Positions 1 through 11,483 of a stretch of DNA of 64,000 bases are shown here, piece after piece. Source of the DNA: Allodiplogaster sudhausi (Eukaryota > Nematoda > Chromadorea > Rhabditida > Diplogasteridae). The position numbers and the translations under genes are program-made. Numbering within the stretch: position 1 is the first letter of the stretch; each line of letters begins with the position of its first letter. Under the pieces are notes generated by a model. That model made no database searches and had not been told where the DNA came from. It saw only the letters and a list, made by a program, of their open reading frames with translations. The stretch covers positions 3,932,501-3,996,500 of the forward strand of contig CALZFC010000016.1 of NCBI GenBank assembly GCA_945643635.1. The letters run 5' to 3'.

Positions 1-64
1 TTAAAAGTGAAAAATAAAAGTCAAAAATCAAAAATCAAAAGTCAAAGATCAATTCATTATTTAG

Positions 65-2396
65 CCGTTTCGGCGCCGTGGCAGCCCTTCATCACCAGCA
101 ACAGCAACAGGCGGCCACGGGAGGGGCACTGCCCGGCTCGACGCGGCGTCCTGGCACGTTGCCAGGCGGCAGCAGCAGCATTCTCGCGACGCCGACATCG
201 CCATCGGCCGCCGCCGCCGCTCAGCTCTGCTCGGCGCCAGGCTTGTCTTTTCTTGTAGCATTTCATTTTGTTAGTGATTTTTATTGATATAGGATGATTG
301 AGAATATAGAAGGAAAGTTATAGAGAAGGGGAAAAGAGACAGAGAAAGAGGGAGAGTGAGAAGGATTGAGAAAGAGAGAGAAGGAGAGAGATAGAGAGAG
401 TAAAAGAGGCCGCGAGAGAACGTATTTCCTTTCTAGGCTCGCCTTCTACAGCCGCGGGAGGGCCATTCGCACACCCGCCAAAGAATCCAAAGCTGTACAA
501 GACGGAGCTGTGCCGTAGCTGGATGGACCACGGGCGATGCAATTATGGAGAGAGGTTATTTTAAGATTCAAAAAAGTATTACTAATTATTTCCGTTTAAA
601 AAACATCTTTTATTCATTAGTTTATTTCAAAATATCTTTAAAATCAATTTACTTGATCAATTAAGATGCCAATACGCACACGGCGAACACGAAAAGCGGC
701 CGATTCCGCGGCACCCAAAATACAAGGTATTATATATCTGATATTGCTAATTCATTTCTATTTTATCTCATTTTAAAAACCAGATAGATTTTATAAATAA
801 TTTTCTTGTATTGATAATAAGTAAAAAAAATAAATTAGATAATAGAGAGAATGAATATATTTCTTCCAGACGGAAGCCTGCCAGTCCTTCCATCAGACTG
901 GCTACTGCCCCTATGGCCCACGATGCCACTTTATCCACTCGGAGAGCGAGCTGCTCGCCGCGGTCGGTCGAAGCAGCGTGGCGTCCGTTTCAACGACGGC
1001 TCAGATGACGTCTACCGCGACGTCCGCCGCCGCCGCCGCTGCTAAGCCTTCAGTAGGAGATATTTATTTTCTTAACAATATCGCACTTGTTTAACATTAA
1101 ATCAACTTTCTGTGAATATATGTAATTGACAAAAATGCATATTTATGTGTGTATGTACCTGTAAACATCACATGACTTTATTCGTCAGGCCAGTCGCCTT
1201 CCTTTTCAACAGTTTTACTATTGTAATTCCAGCTGTCCTCACCTACCGTAGCCTCTCGCGCCACGCCGCTCTCTCCTTCTCTCACATCGCCGCCATTGCC
1301 GATGCGTCCTTCTCCAACGGCGATGACAGCGCCTTCAGATATCATATCAGGTAAACATAAAACGATTATTCATGGAATGTTATTTTTTAATTTTATTTGC
1401 CTCTTCCAAAAAGTGTGAAAAATCCATTGTAACAAGACAAATTAAACGGTATCTCGAGAAAAAAATATGTAGTAAGTAACCAAAACAAGCTACTAAACAA
1501 TGTAACTTTTAGGACAAAAAAAAAGAAAATTATACCTACATAAATTGCAGGCGCCATCGGAGTGCCGCCCGCGCTCGCGAGCCCAGCGCGCGCCGTGACG
1601 TCATCATCGTCAAACGGCTCCAGCTATGGCTACGGCTCGGCTGGCGAGTCGCCCGGCTCGAGCAGCACAGACTCGGGTAAATAAATGCATGTTTGAATTT
1701 CGCGTGAAAATATTGGCACCAAAGCATATTTCTTGAAAATGTTTCATTAGAAACAAATCCTTTAAAGGAGCACGAAAAAGCAATAGTAATATAAATATTT
1801 GAATTTTCCTGATGTTATTTTTGTCGTCCTTTGTCAGGAAAAGGCGAGAATACGAACGTGAGTTTTGGCTCCTTTAAAGGTAGCGAGTCGCCGATCGGCT
1901 CTTTCTCGCCCGGCTTCGACATGGACGAGGCGACGGTGTCGGGCTCCGCGCCCGCTGCCAGGCCCACGACTCCGCGCTCGTCACCAGGCAGGCTCTTTTA
2001 AATTTTCCCGCCTAATTTTAGTTTAAATAAGAAAAAGAAATTTTCATAAAAATTTTAATTAAGAATAATTAAATTTATACATTATTTCAGCGCACTCTTC
2101 TTTTGGCACCAATTCGCCCGTCAACGAGGAGTGCAGCGTTAAAATGTACGTTTTTTAATTGATTTATTTTATTTTATTTTTGGAAATATATGTATTTATT
2201 ACTAGCTTGTATTATTTATATTGATTTGTTTTGAAAAAAATATCTGTAACGTTGCAGGGACGGCCTGATGCAGGACATTGTTGCGTGGACAATCGACGAC
2301 GCGAACTCGCGCGCCGCGTCGCCTGCTGCGTCGCGGCTGCCCGTCTTTGCGGAGCTCGCCTCCGCTGCGACGACTCCTGCCGGGCAAGACATCTAA
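65..2396 (+). CDS. Tristetraprolin-type tandem CCCH zinc-finger RNA-binding protein (5' end outside window)
   Basis: Nine exons join in one frame: 65-240, 437-554, 666-726, 870-1052, 1233-1350, 1551-1676, 1838-1987, 2091-2145, 2258-2396, giving about 374 residues with no start in the window. Exons 2-3 encode the first finger (lead-in KLYKTELCR, then C-x5-C-x3-H type spacing ending YAH) and exon 4 the second ([20 protein letters not shown]). The lead-in R/KYKTEL and spacing are those of the ZFP36/TTP family, which binds AU-rich 3'UTRs in the cytoplasm and recruits deadenylases. Upstream is a Gln/Ala-rich stretch; downstream are Ser/Pro/Gly-rich linkers. The last exon has RLPVFAELA close to the C-terminus, like the CNOT1-binding RLPIF motif of TTP proteins. 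Introns after 240 and 1987 fit only with GC donors. Seen: fingers, motif, exon phases. Inferred: decay or translational-control role as for nematode CCCH proteins. Confidence 0.9.
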
Positions 2397-2730
2397 GCCC
2401 GTCCACTTACTCAATCATCATCTAGCTCTGCCTTCCTCATCCCCCGTTCTCCCAATTTTCTCGCATGTATGCGCTTCTACAGCGCCCCTCGCAAGCGGCT
2501 GGTTCGGCTCGTCGGCTAGCTCTCAAACAGCGAGAAACCACGGAGAAGTAGCACGGTCACGTGTTTTCGTGACAGGACCAAAATGCCTTTCGAAACAATG
2601 CCCACACTTCACGTGTGCTACTTCTGTGCTCGGTGATATGCTGTCTTCTCTGTAGCGTCTGCGACGAGAAACTCGGAAAATGCGTCGGAAAAATCTTTTT
2701 TTTTTATTATTTTAATAAAATCAGAATTAA
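2397..2730 (+). other. 3' untranslated region of the CCCH gene, with a structured element and polyadenylation signal
   Basis: A 333-base stretch after the TAA. It contains an 11-bp stem (2544-2554 with 2615-2625) enclosing a perfect 6-bp hairpin (GTCACG at 2556-2561 with CGTGAC at 2568-2573). An AATAAA lies at about 2713-2718 in a T-rich context and is a plausible polyadenylation signal. The exact end of the transcript is not visible. Confidence 0.45.
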
Positions 2731-5690
2731 AAATATTCTATGAAAGTATAACAAAAATCAGTTCTGCCGCATTTTCTCTCGTTGTCCGAATCAGTCGATG
2801 CCCTACTGTGATGCATGACAACCAACAAAACAACATAACTTTACGCTCCGCCCACCCGTCCATCATTAATCAGCTGAAGATGTCCCATAGCGTGACTCTG
2901 ATGTGTAGATTTGTTCGACCATACTATTTACATTTGTCCAACCAAAATATTACCCTTCTACAGTAATCCCATTGAGAATAATCGATATCGTGTAGCATTC
3001 ATACATAGTTTATTATTATCCGACCCCGTTTGTCTCTTTCCATTCAAGTCTTCTTTCTTCAGGAAGCTCCGTCCTTCCCATATGTTGATAGCCACGCACT
3101 GGAAGCAGTGTCCAGATATTGTGCCTTTTTTGAAGTCTCTGCATTTGTATCCACCACCCCCACCCCTTCCCTATCTTATCACTACTATTCGTCTTCTTCA
3201 CCAATGAAAGTTTATAATCACAGAAACCTATGCAAACACTATCTCGCATAGTATTTTCAGCATAGTTGCAGCATTTTGGCGTGTTGTTTTTGTTTACTTT
3301 GCGAAACTCTTTACTTATGAATTTGCGCTACAAGTTAATAGAGTCTTATTAATTTTATAACTGTTTTTTTTTCCTTTTGCAATTTTCCTATATATTTCAG
3401 AAGGAATTTAATTTCTATTACATAGAGTCGTGTTATTTTGGCGAGAAAATTTTTTTTGTCGTTGCTAAAATGCTAGCAATAATAACAACCTGATTATCGA
3501 TTCAATTTATTTCCCGACAATCTTTACTCCCATTTTTCTTGTACTACTAACCGCCCAATGCTGCGTTCTAAACTTATTATTTCCTCGTTTCAAGAGGCCA
3601 AACACCATCATTGTTCAAATGTGTCCTTGTCCTTCATAACTCGCTGTAATCTCTACTTGATGTTCAACGAAGAGAGATCAATCGATTGTCATAGAATTAT
3701 AATTAACCTGGTAGACTTAACACCGCTAGAGCGTTACTGTAAATGTAAGTAGTCTCCTCCTGTCGTTATTGGAAGCGTAGATCTGTTCGTATACAAAGTT
3801 AACTGAGCCGAGATGCCTCTTTTCCTCTTCTCCTTCTCCACCATCTCCTCTTCTCCTCCTCCGGTGCCTTTAACTGTTTGCTTTCCTCAAAGTCACCACG
3901 TTCAAGTGTAAAAATAGCAACTGCCTAGCTCTACTCTGAATAGTCTTGTTTACATATAGCACTACCACCAAACATTTTGGAGCACAAAAGCGATCAAATA
4001 TTGCTAGCTTACTTTAAAAATTTTAGATATTAAATAGATTAATCGATATTTTTGGTGGGAGCGCGCCTATTATTGCATAGTTGTACTTCTTCTTGGATGC
4101 GTGACTTGTTCATGGAAAGCCTTACATTTGGATGAGCATCCCCAATTCTTCTTTCATTCTCACTCCTATACATTGTATATGCGTACTATGTATATCTGTG
4201 AAAAACACCCCCGACCCTTCCCGCTCTTTCCCCAATCTAAACAGCGCTTCACAGCTAGAAGATTGCTTCATCTCCTGCCCTTTTCCGAAACCTCTTTCGT
4301 CACCGAAACACATACAGAGTCTTCATTGTTTCTATGAGAGAGAAAACGAAAATGATTCGGAAAATTTTACATCAATCAAACAAGAGAGAGAGAAGATTAT
4401 CAGTCTTTTCTTTCAAGTGAGCGCATATTTGTCTATTTCGGTGTACCCAACCTTCCCTTTCATTTTTTTTATCTCATCTCTCACCCCCTCATTCTCCTCT
4501 TTTCACCACAAACCGAGACATTTGACCTCGTGTACATTTCAGTTTCTGCTATCGCGCCAATTCTGCTGGCTCTCCCCAAATGACTAACTCTTAAACGTAG
4601 TACGAGATCGGCCGCATAGAAACCAGTTAGACAATCGCGCAAACAAATACATGAAGACCCGGTTAGGCTACACGGCTAGTAAACTATAAATATATGCTTA
4701 TAACTTACTCATGTACCCGATTACTAGTTAGTTACTCTTCTCTTTCTTGAATTATCAAGAGAAAAGTTCATGCCGCCTCTCTTTTGGAGGAGAATACAAA
4801 GAATCTTCAAATATGTCCTTCCGAAATTCTCTCTCAACAAAATCCCACCACCGCTCTTCATCCCATCGTCAGCTTTCACCCCCCGCCAATTCCCGGATAT
4901 CTTTCCTTCTCTTTCAGTCCGCGCACGAATATGTGTGTCCCCCGGTTCTATTCAGAGTTCGCTCTCTTTCAGAGTTGGCTCTCTCTCCGAGTTCGCTCTC
5001 TTTCAGCCGCGTTTCTTCTCTCAAACTGTCTCTCTCTCTCACTCTCTCGAACGAGACTGATAATATGTATATCCGTGTGTGTGTGTGTGCCTTATAACCT
5101 TATCAAAGCCTCTAAAATGCGACATTTCAGTCGAGATGCTCCCTATCTGCTGTGTAGAAATTCAGACTTATTTCATCTCCCCTGTCAAGATCCCGTAACC
5201 GCTTTCAGTCATACACCACTTTATTTAGCATTTTTCAGCATTCTACCGCTTAAAACCCCTAAGCTATTGTCTCTCTCTCCCTCTCTATTTCTTTCTTTGT
5301 GTGAAAAATTATATGTGTATTCAACTACTGTATCAAATACGTACATACATACCTATATAATACCATAATTTTCATATATTTCCTTCTTATAATCAACTAA
5401 ACTAATAAGCCTGATGTTATTTCACTGTCAAGATTATGAATTTTCATCACTATATGTGTGCCTTTACTGCTATTCAAGTGAATCCACGTTTTTTTTTCTC
5501 GTTTTTTTAGTAAGATAGTTAATCGTGTTGATTTTTCTCTACAGTATGCCTACAACACTAATAACATGATAGCTCGCTAGACAACAGGCATTAATTAGAC
5601 TCTCAAAAATAACATAGTTTCTCTACTCGAATACTGTACCAATTACTCAATCTTGTTATAATATTCACATTAATGATAATTCATATATCC
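2731..5690. other. Intergenic, pyrimidine-rich, no gene seen
   Basis: Open frames here are low-complexity Ser/Leu/Phe/Pro translations of CT-rich DNA (about 3.8-5.3 kb) without paired splice sites or recognisable protein motifs. No RNA gene seen. It could be a very long 3'UTR or intergenic sequence. Confidence 0.6.
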
Positions 5691-6144
5691 CTTCTCGATC
5701 GAGACATGGTAAAATGAAGCTCTTCATTGTGTGTATTTGTGTTGAACCCACAACTCGTTGAACAGACAAGAAATGGCACGATTATAAAAAAACGTCCAAA
5801 TATATACATGGTACACGATGAGTATAATAGGGCTTTTGGCTAGAAGAAAAGCGCAACTTTTGCAAGCAGAGAATTGCTACGTAAAAACGTGCTACATATG
5901 CGAAGAAGAATGCAAAACGTCCCGGTGGTTTCTTCAAACACGTTGGAAATATTTATATTTCTCATTCGTTAGAATTTGATGTCGTAGAGGCACTCGTGAA
6001 ATATTCACAATCAACTGAACCTTGCTATTTCGATAAGAAAAGTTTAATAAATTAATTATTCTCTTAATTCATTTCATTATTTACTACTTAGTTAAAAATA
6101 ACTCATAAATTAATTTCTTGATAGACCAAAGGGCCCGCCACTTC

Positions 6145-7172
6145 TCATTCGTCCGCTTCCTTGTAGGCAAAACAAGCGATTTGATCATCGTAGCCATCGC
6201 AGAAGGCGCTTGAACGGACGACAAAGGAGAACTCGCACGGGGAGCAGATTACTCTAGAGATAGTGGGAGAGAATTAGAAGACGAGAGAGAGAATAGAAAG
6301 AGAGAATAGAGAGAGTGAAGATGGAGTTGAAACAGAGAGCTAGAGAGAAAAGAGAGAGAGAATGTGGAGAAGAGAAAGAGAGAGAGCTGGAATAAAGGGC
6401 TCTAAGATGCCCGTTCGCTAACCGGAGAAGCTTCCGCCAAACTCTCGTTCAAGAGCGTGCTGAATCGCACGCTTGCTTTCCTGTGGCGACACGCCAATGT
6501 TCTGGAAGATAATTAATCGATTAACTTTTTTAAACAATATTTATTTTGTTGACTACTAATTTGTGAATTATAATAGTTTTTATCTTTCTATGCAAGAAAA
6601 TAATCATTTTTATAGGTTGGGAAAATAAAAAAAAGCAAAACAACTAAGGTACAGTACCGCCAACCAACGTGCCAGGGGCAGTACGGATCGAGTGGCTCGT
6701 TGCCGCTCGATGCATATCCCCCTGAGGGTACTGCAATAAGAGGGAAACCTTGACAATAACAGCGCGAATCTTGGCCGCGTTGCAGTTGCCGTCGCGGTCG
6801 CCCGCTTTGAGCTTGTCGTTTCCGTTTCCATTGGCGGAGAGGCCAACGACGGCCTCCTTGGCGCCCGCGCCATTCGGGGAGACCGCCGCGCCCATCACTG
6901 CTTGCGCGATTCCAGGCCGGCCGACTGAAGAATTATGTGATTTAATTCAGAGAAAAACAAAAAGAAACAACAACAAAATAGGACTAAAACAAGCAAATAA
7001 GTCTTTAGATAAACTAAGTATTGCCCAATGTTTCTTTTATAATTAGACTGTCCAAAGATTTTCAATGTGTTTATTTTTAATTTAACTTTTTTATATGATT
7101 TAAGAAAATATATATAAAAAGCATAACAATACTTGATGTCTGCTCGGCGACATCTCGACGTCTTCGGAAAAG
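6145..7172 (-). CDS. Divergent LC8/dynein-light-chain-like protein (5' exons not found)
   Basis: Four minus-strand exons in phase: 7133-7172, 6749-6924, 6423-6501, 6145-6251, ending in TGA. The C-terminal part reads ...AIQHALEREFGG, then VICSPCEFSFVVRSS, then DDQIACFAYKE. Length and hydrophobic pattern of the last 40 residues can be laid over the LC8 core (KKEF, then CIVGxxFGSYV, then LGQVAILLFK), which is why I suggest the family; the segment between is shorter than in LC8. The N-terminal part is Gly/Ala/Asn-rich and unlike LC8. LC8 proteins are dimeric cargo hubs of dynein, but the usual WHCIVG is not preserved, so function is uncertain. Strong support for coding: the last exon has a same-length copy at 11377-11483 with mostly silent or conservative differences. 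The intron 6252-6422 is almost pure GA/AG on the plus strand. Confidence 0.5.
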
Positions 7173-7211
7173 CTGCAAGGAAATTAAACATCTCCATCAA
7201 ATTGCTCATAA

Positions 7212-7402
7212 AGAAGGGTTATGATGCTAAACATTATGTGAGATTCAAAGAATTGACGCGGCCCTTCACTTTTTCATAGACTCGTTTGCTGCTTTCATCC
7301 CTGCGCTTTTGTGAGATCTGTGAAATAACACGCAAGAATGCTCTCACGTCCGACGTATCAAATCTAACTTGAATTAATTTTTTTTTTTGTGATAGTCCTC
7401 CT
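7212..7402. mobile_element. TTAA-flanked palindromic MITE, decayed copy
   Basis: Right end CCTCCT followed by TTAA (7403-7406) is intact; the left end AAGAAGGG with ATTATGTGAGATTCAAA is a diverged form of the family end. About 190 bp, same size as the best copy. Lies upstream of the light-chain-like gene. Confidence 0.55.
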
Positions 7403-7904
7403 TTAAGATAGCGGCTCTTACAATCGCTGATAATGAGCACGAGACAAGCTACCATCTACGGTCTATCTTGGATGTATTCGCTCTCTTATCATTCCCATGT
7501 TCTATGTATCTCTGTTTCAGACATTCTAAATCTCTTTTTGTATCTGGCTCACTCTTATGCTCTCTATCGTCTCTCCTTTCTCTCTTTCTCTATCTCTTTC
7601 TTTCTTCTCCTTTGCTAACCACATTTCCGTCATGAATCTCTCCCTGCTGCGAATGCACTTGGAGTGAGCAGTATCTTCGGACGGCTGAAAAAACGTTAAA
7701 ATACATATGTTCATATGCATGTATGTTCATTCACATGTACATACATATACATATGTATGCATGACAAAAACAAGAGCAGAGTTATGAATACCTTCACATG
7801 TTAAATCGATAATTTTGAATTCGAATTGTAAAAATGATGGTTTTTAAAATTTTTTAAATGATGATTCGATTGCTAAAACAAAGAATGTAAAAAAAGCCTT
7901 TTAC

Positions 7905-7998
7905 CTACTTGAACTTGCCAACCTTCACAATTGTGTGCTGGCGTCCGATTGAAGCTTTCTAAGCATGGCAGCGTTGGTTGTGGGCAACCGGCGGATAC
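7905..7998 (-). CDS. Candidate isolated exon, unrecognised
   Basis: On the minus strand a 94-base stretch lies between an AACAG acceptor and a TAG|GTAAAA donor and is open in only one frame, encoding a Cys/Pro-rich segment containing CLESFNRTPAHNCEGW. Its end phase does not fit the light-chain-like exon at 7133-7172, so either an intermediate exon is missing or it belongs to another gene. No homology recognised. Confidence 0.25.
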
Positions 7999-9555
7999 CT
8001 GTTTTTTAAAATATGATTTCATAATCTTTTTTGGTTGGTCATGTCATCATACATATAATACGCGTAATGATGCGTTTTATTGCAAAGGCAAAAATGTTTT
8101 TAGTTGTTTTTAAGGTTTTATTTTGAGATGTAAATTAATAAGTAGAAAAAACAACTGAACGTTCATCTGAGGACAATGCTGAGTGATGCAGCCACAGCAA
8201 CAAAGCTGAGCTTTGGACACTTCTAATGCACCGATTAAGGCTATCAGCGGTAGCATGAGCAAGGAGCTCATGGATAACGTCAAAGTGATAACTGAGCTCT
8301 GCTATATCTCCTATATCTTCTTGGATAACGAAACTCGCCTAGACAAAAAGGAGTGGAAAGTAGGTCAGCCTCACAGAAAAGACTCGGTTTTGAAGAGTAT
8401 AAAACGATCTAATCTTAACTTATGAATATATAGCAAGATGTCATGTCGGCAGAAATATTTAATATCAATTAATGAATTTCTCAGATGCACAGATGTCGTG
8501 AGGGAGTCGACGATGGCAGCTCTTTTTCTCTCTCTCTCTCTCTTTTCTCTCTCTCCTTCTCTCTTTCTTTTTCTAAACTTCTCTCTCTTTCTCTCTCTCT
8601 CCTTCTACTTCTCTCTCTTTCTTTCTTTCTCTGTCTGTTTCTCTCTCTCACAATTGGTATGCACTCCTACTCGGTTTAGAACGTCGTCAAGAGCAATTAA
8701 AATTTTCGTCCAAAATTCCGTTTACTTTCTGAATAACTTCCTAAAAATTTGCGATATGATAAAATATATTGTAAAAACAAGATCAACCTGACAAGATTTC
8801 GTACATGAATTTCAAAAACAAAATTAAAATAAACAAAACAAAGTTTGGGACTGCTACGCGATTTCATGTCTTCATCTTAAGCCGGCACTTCTCTGTGGCT
8901 GATGAGCGGTAAAAGGAGAATTGACTTGTACTCTTCGATCATGCAAGGACTTCAGAGATATGGATGCTAACAATAAATGCACCTGCTTTAAAATAGTTTC
9001 TTATTGAAAAGGGCTTATTTTTATTTCATTTATTTTCTTCATTACAGCGGGAAAAAAGTCAAGGTTGACCAATACACTTAATGTTAGAACTGTGAACTTG
9101 TTTGAAGACAGGGTTATGAATGAGTGCTGAAAATGTCAAAAGAATCAGCGCGTACATACTTTAATCTGATTTACAGACAAATAACACATTTATTATGATG
9201 CAGTTGCTGTATGTATTAGACTTTTGTCAGTTACTGTTCAGACTTTGGCAGTACACAAGACACAATCCATGTTGATGCCCGCAATCATTGACCAAAAAAC
9301 AGTTCAGGGTGACAGGAACTACTCTCTTTAATCATTTACTGTATTAGCTTGATTCGATTTTTGATCTTTTTTCCCTTTCCCTTCTTAACTTCCTACATCC
9401 TTTTTATTGAAGAGAAACATTGATAATAAGAGAAATGTTGGTAAATTAAAAATATTTGATACCAATTGATTAATGTTCCTGCATGTTTCTGGGACGTCGG
9501 GGACGGAGAGCGTAAGAGTTCAACAATAGAGCTATTACTGCTTTCTCTCACTCTG

Positions 9556-9588
<33 letters not shown>

Positions 9589-10126
9589 TTGTCTCTCTGT
9601 CTCCCTTTCTCTTTCTCTTTATTTCTCAGTTTTCTCTTTCTCTCCTCTCTCTCTTTCTCTCTCTCTCTCTTGCTCTCTCTTTCTCTCTCGTTCTCTCTCT
9701 TTCTCTTTCGTTCTTTCTCCCTTCCTCTCTCTATCTCTCTTTACAGATTTACCTTGAAGGCACTCGTCAGATGATCCCGATCACTTATCTCTAGCTGTTC
9801 CTCATTCTCACCGAATCCGTGGTTATCCACTCCGCTTTGCTCTTTCGATTTTAAAGGCTAAATGATTGCTAGCTGCAAAAGTACTTCTGTAATGCCCATG
9901 TATTGACAAAGTCTACTAATCGATTGAAGACGTCGTAAAGAGCAATAAATAAATTCATGTCAAAATTCCGCTTACTTCTGTTCCACTTTTTGCAGCCCAA
10001 ATGAGATCAGGTGCGAGGCACAGCAATTGTACGATTGGAAACGCTTGTGGATGCCAATATGAATTTCAGGAAGAATAGAAATTTTTACTAAAAAAAAATA
10101 CTGATCCGCGTTTCATTTCTTCATGT

Positions 10127-10303
10127 TCAAAAAGGACTCTCACGCATACATAATTAATGCAGGTTGCTCTCTCATTTTCGCGTTCTATTTCGCCAATAAC
10201 ACAAACCCGAAGCGGTAAAATATGTAGCACGCACGAATGAAAGTACGAAGAGTCGAAATACATATGTTGAAATCTCACATAATTTTTCGGTGATCGTTCC
10301 TCT
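10127..10303. mobile_element. TTAA MITE, decayed copy inside the tandem duplication
   Basis: Right end TTTTTCGGTGATCG and internal ATTAATGCAGGTT, CTCTCATTTTCGCG and CACATAATTTTTC match the family; the left end is worn. It sits at the position equivalent to 14862-15048, with the same flank (TTTCATTTCTTC). Confidence 0.5.
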
Positions 10304-11150
10304 ATAAACCGGCATTTCCGAAGTTTCTTCGATATTGCGTTCCTATCTGTGGTACATCTACATTGAATCACTAAATGCTGTTGTTCTTCAACTGTTTTCT
10401 AATGGTAAGACCTTTCACTCTTATCCGCCACAGTGGTAGCCATTATGAGGTATCCAAAAACATTAGGAAGTGTATCTACATATTTTATTTTTTTGAAGAC
10501 TGGCTAATTGTAAGGAACGCGTGTTGAAAATGTCTGAAGAATCAACCATTATTTGGAACCGAATTATAGAGATTTATCTACAGTTGTTTGGCATGAACTT
10601 GACCGATATTGACGTGTTTAATTGAAATAACGGTTTTATATCAAACAATTAGTATTGTTTTAATATTGATGTTAATAATAGGTAATCCATTTACCCCTTC
10701 TTCATCGAGATATGGTAATGAAACTATGTGAATGTTTCACCTATACACACAACAAGCTTCACAGCCAGGAAATGGCACAATAATAGTTATTTATAAAAAA
10801 GATGAAATGCATACATTTGACGAATATAAAAAGGATTATGGAAAGTTGAAATTCGAGATTTTCAAGCATAGACTTACTGCGTTAAAATGTAGGGACCGCT
10901 ACATAAGAGAAGAAGAAGAATGTAAAACGTTCAGGTGGTTTCCTCACACGCGTTGAAAATATTTACATTGCTCATATGCAGGCAGGTGCTATTGAGAACT
11001 CTTAGAAAAAAAAATTCAAAAATTATTAATTGGTGGCTAGTTTGATCTTTGTTCTTTCATTTTTCAAGTAATTCATAAAAAAAATAGATTCATCGCTTAA
11101 TCTCTGAAATCTTTTCTTTCTTTTAATCCTTCGTGAGAAAAATTATTTAA

Positions 11151-11344
11151 AGGAGGGCGATCACCGAAAAATTATGTGATATTTCAAATTGGCGCTGCCC
11201 TTCGCACTCTCATTCGCGCGTGCTATTTTCACGCAGCGGGTTTCTGCGACCTGCGAAATAGCATGCGAGAATGAGAGTGAGGAATCACAGGGCAGACGCG
11301 GCAATTCGAACCTGCATTAAATATTTTTTGGTGATCGCCCTCCT
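11151..11344. mobile_element. TTAA MITE, best-preserved copy
   Basis: 194 bp flanked by TTAA at 11147-11150 and 11345-11348. Ends are inverted repeats, AGGAGGGCGATCACCGAAAA at the left and its near complement ending GGTGATCGCCCTCCT at the right. The interior is a second inverted repeat (CACTCTCATTCGCGCGTGCT near 11202 with its near complement to about 11280), so the whole element can fold into one hairpin. No coding capacity. TTAA target and duplication are typical of piggyBac-type insertion; no transposase is in the window. Confidence 0.85.
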
Positions 11345-11376
11345 TTAATGAAATCATGAATGGACCTCGCCAATTC

Positions 11377-11483
11377 TCATTGATCCGGTTCCTTGAATGC
11401 AAAACAAGCGAGTTGGTCATCGTAGCCATCGCGGAAAGCGCTTGAACGGACGACGAAGGAGAACTCGCATGGGGAACAGATTA
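11377..11483 (-). pseudogene. Orphan duplicate of the last exon of the light-chain-like gene
   Basis: 107 bases, same length and frame as 6145-6251, with an AG acceptor before it and a TGA at its end, reading VICSPCEFSFVVRSSAF, then DGYDDQLACFAFKE. Differences from the first copy are mostly silent or mild (I/L, Y/F, E/Q; one C/R). The flanking GA-rich intron is also duplicated, but similarity stops at about 11635, where the next upstream exon should be. No other exon of the gene is found here. Confidence 0.6.

Larger units (their letters stand above)
5695..10650. repeat. First copy of a diverged ~5 kb tandem duplication
   Basis: Blocks of this segment reappear in the same order about 4.9-5.4 kb downstream: 5695-5970 matches 10690-10975, 6120-6410 matches 11350-11640, 8170-8240 matches 13535-13610, 8815-8920 matches 14040-14125, 9750-10080 matches 14390-14820, 10100-10310 matches 14845-15060, and 10430-10620 matches 15170-15470. 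Each half also carries (CT)n tracts at equivalent places (8520-8655 and 9540-9740 here). Shorter motifs recur within each half, so smaller units were probably repeated before the large duplication. Apart from the light-chain-like gene and a candidate exon no coding sequence is supported. Confidence 0.7.

Noticed and set aside
4132..5368. Open frames of 96-194 codons in the CT-rich intergenic DNA
   Set aside because: Low-complexity Ser/Leu/Phe composition in all three frames, no splice partners, no motif.
8438..9774. Hydrophobic 'LSLSLSF' open frames, and similar ones at 13-17 kb and 51-64 kb
   Set aside because: Direct translations of (CT)n or (GA)n tracts, which lack stops in any frame.
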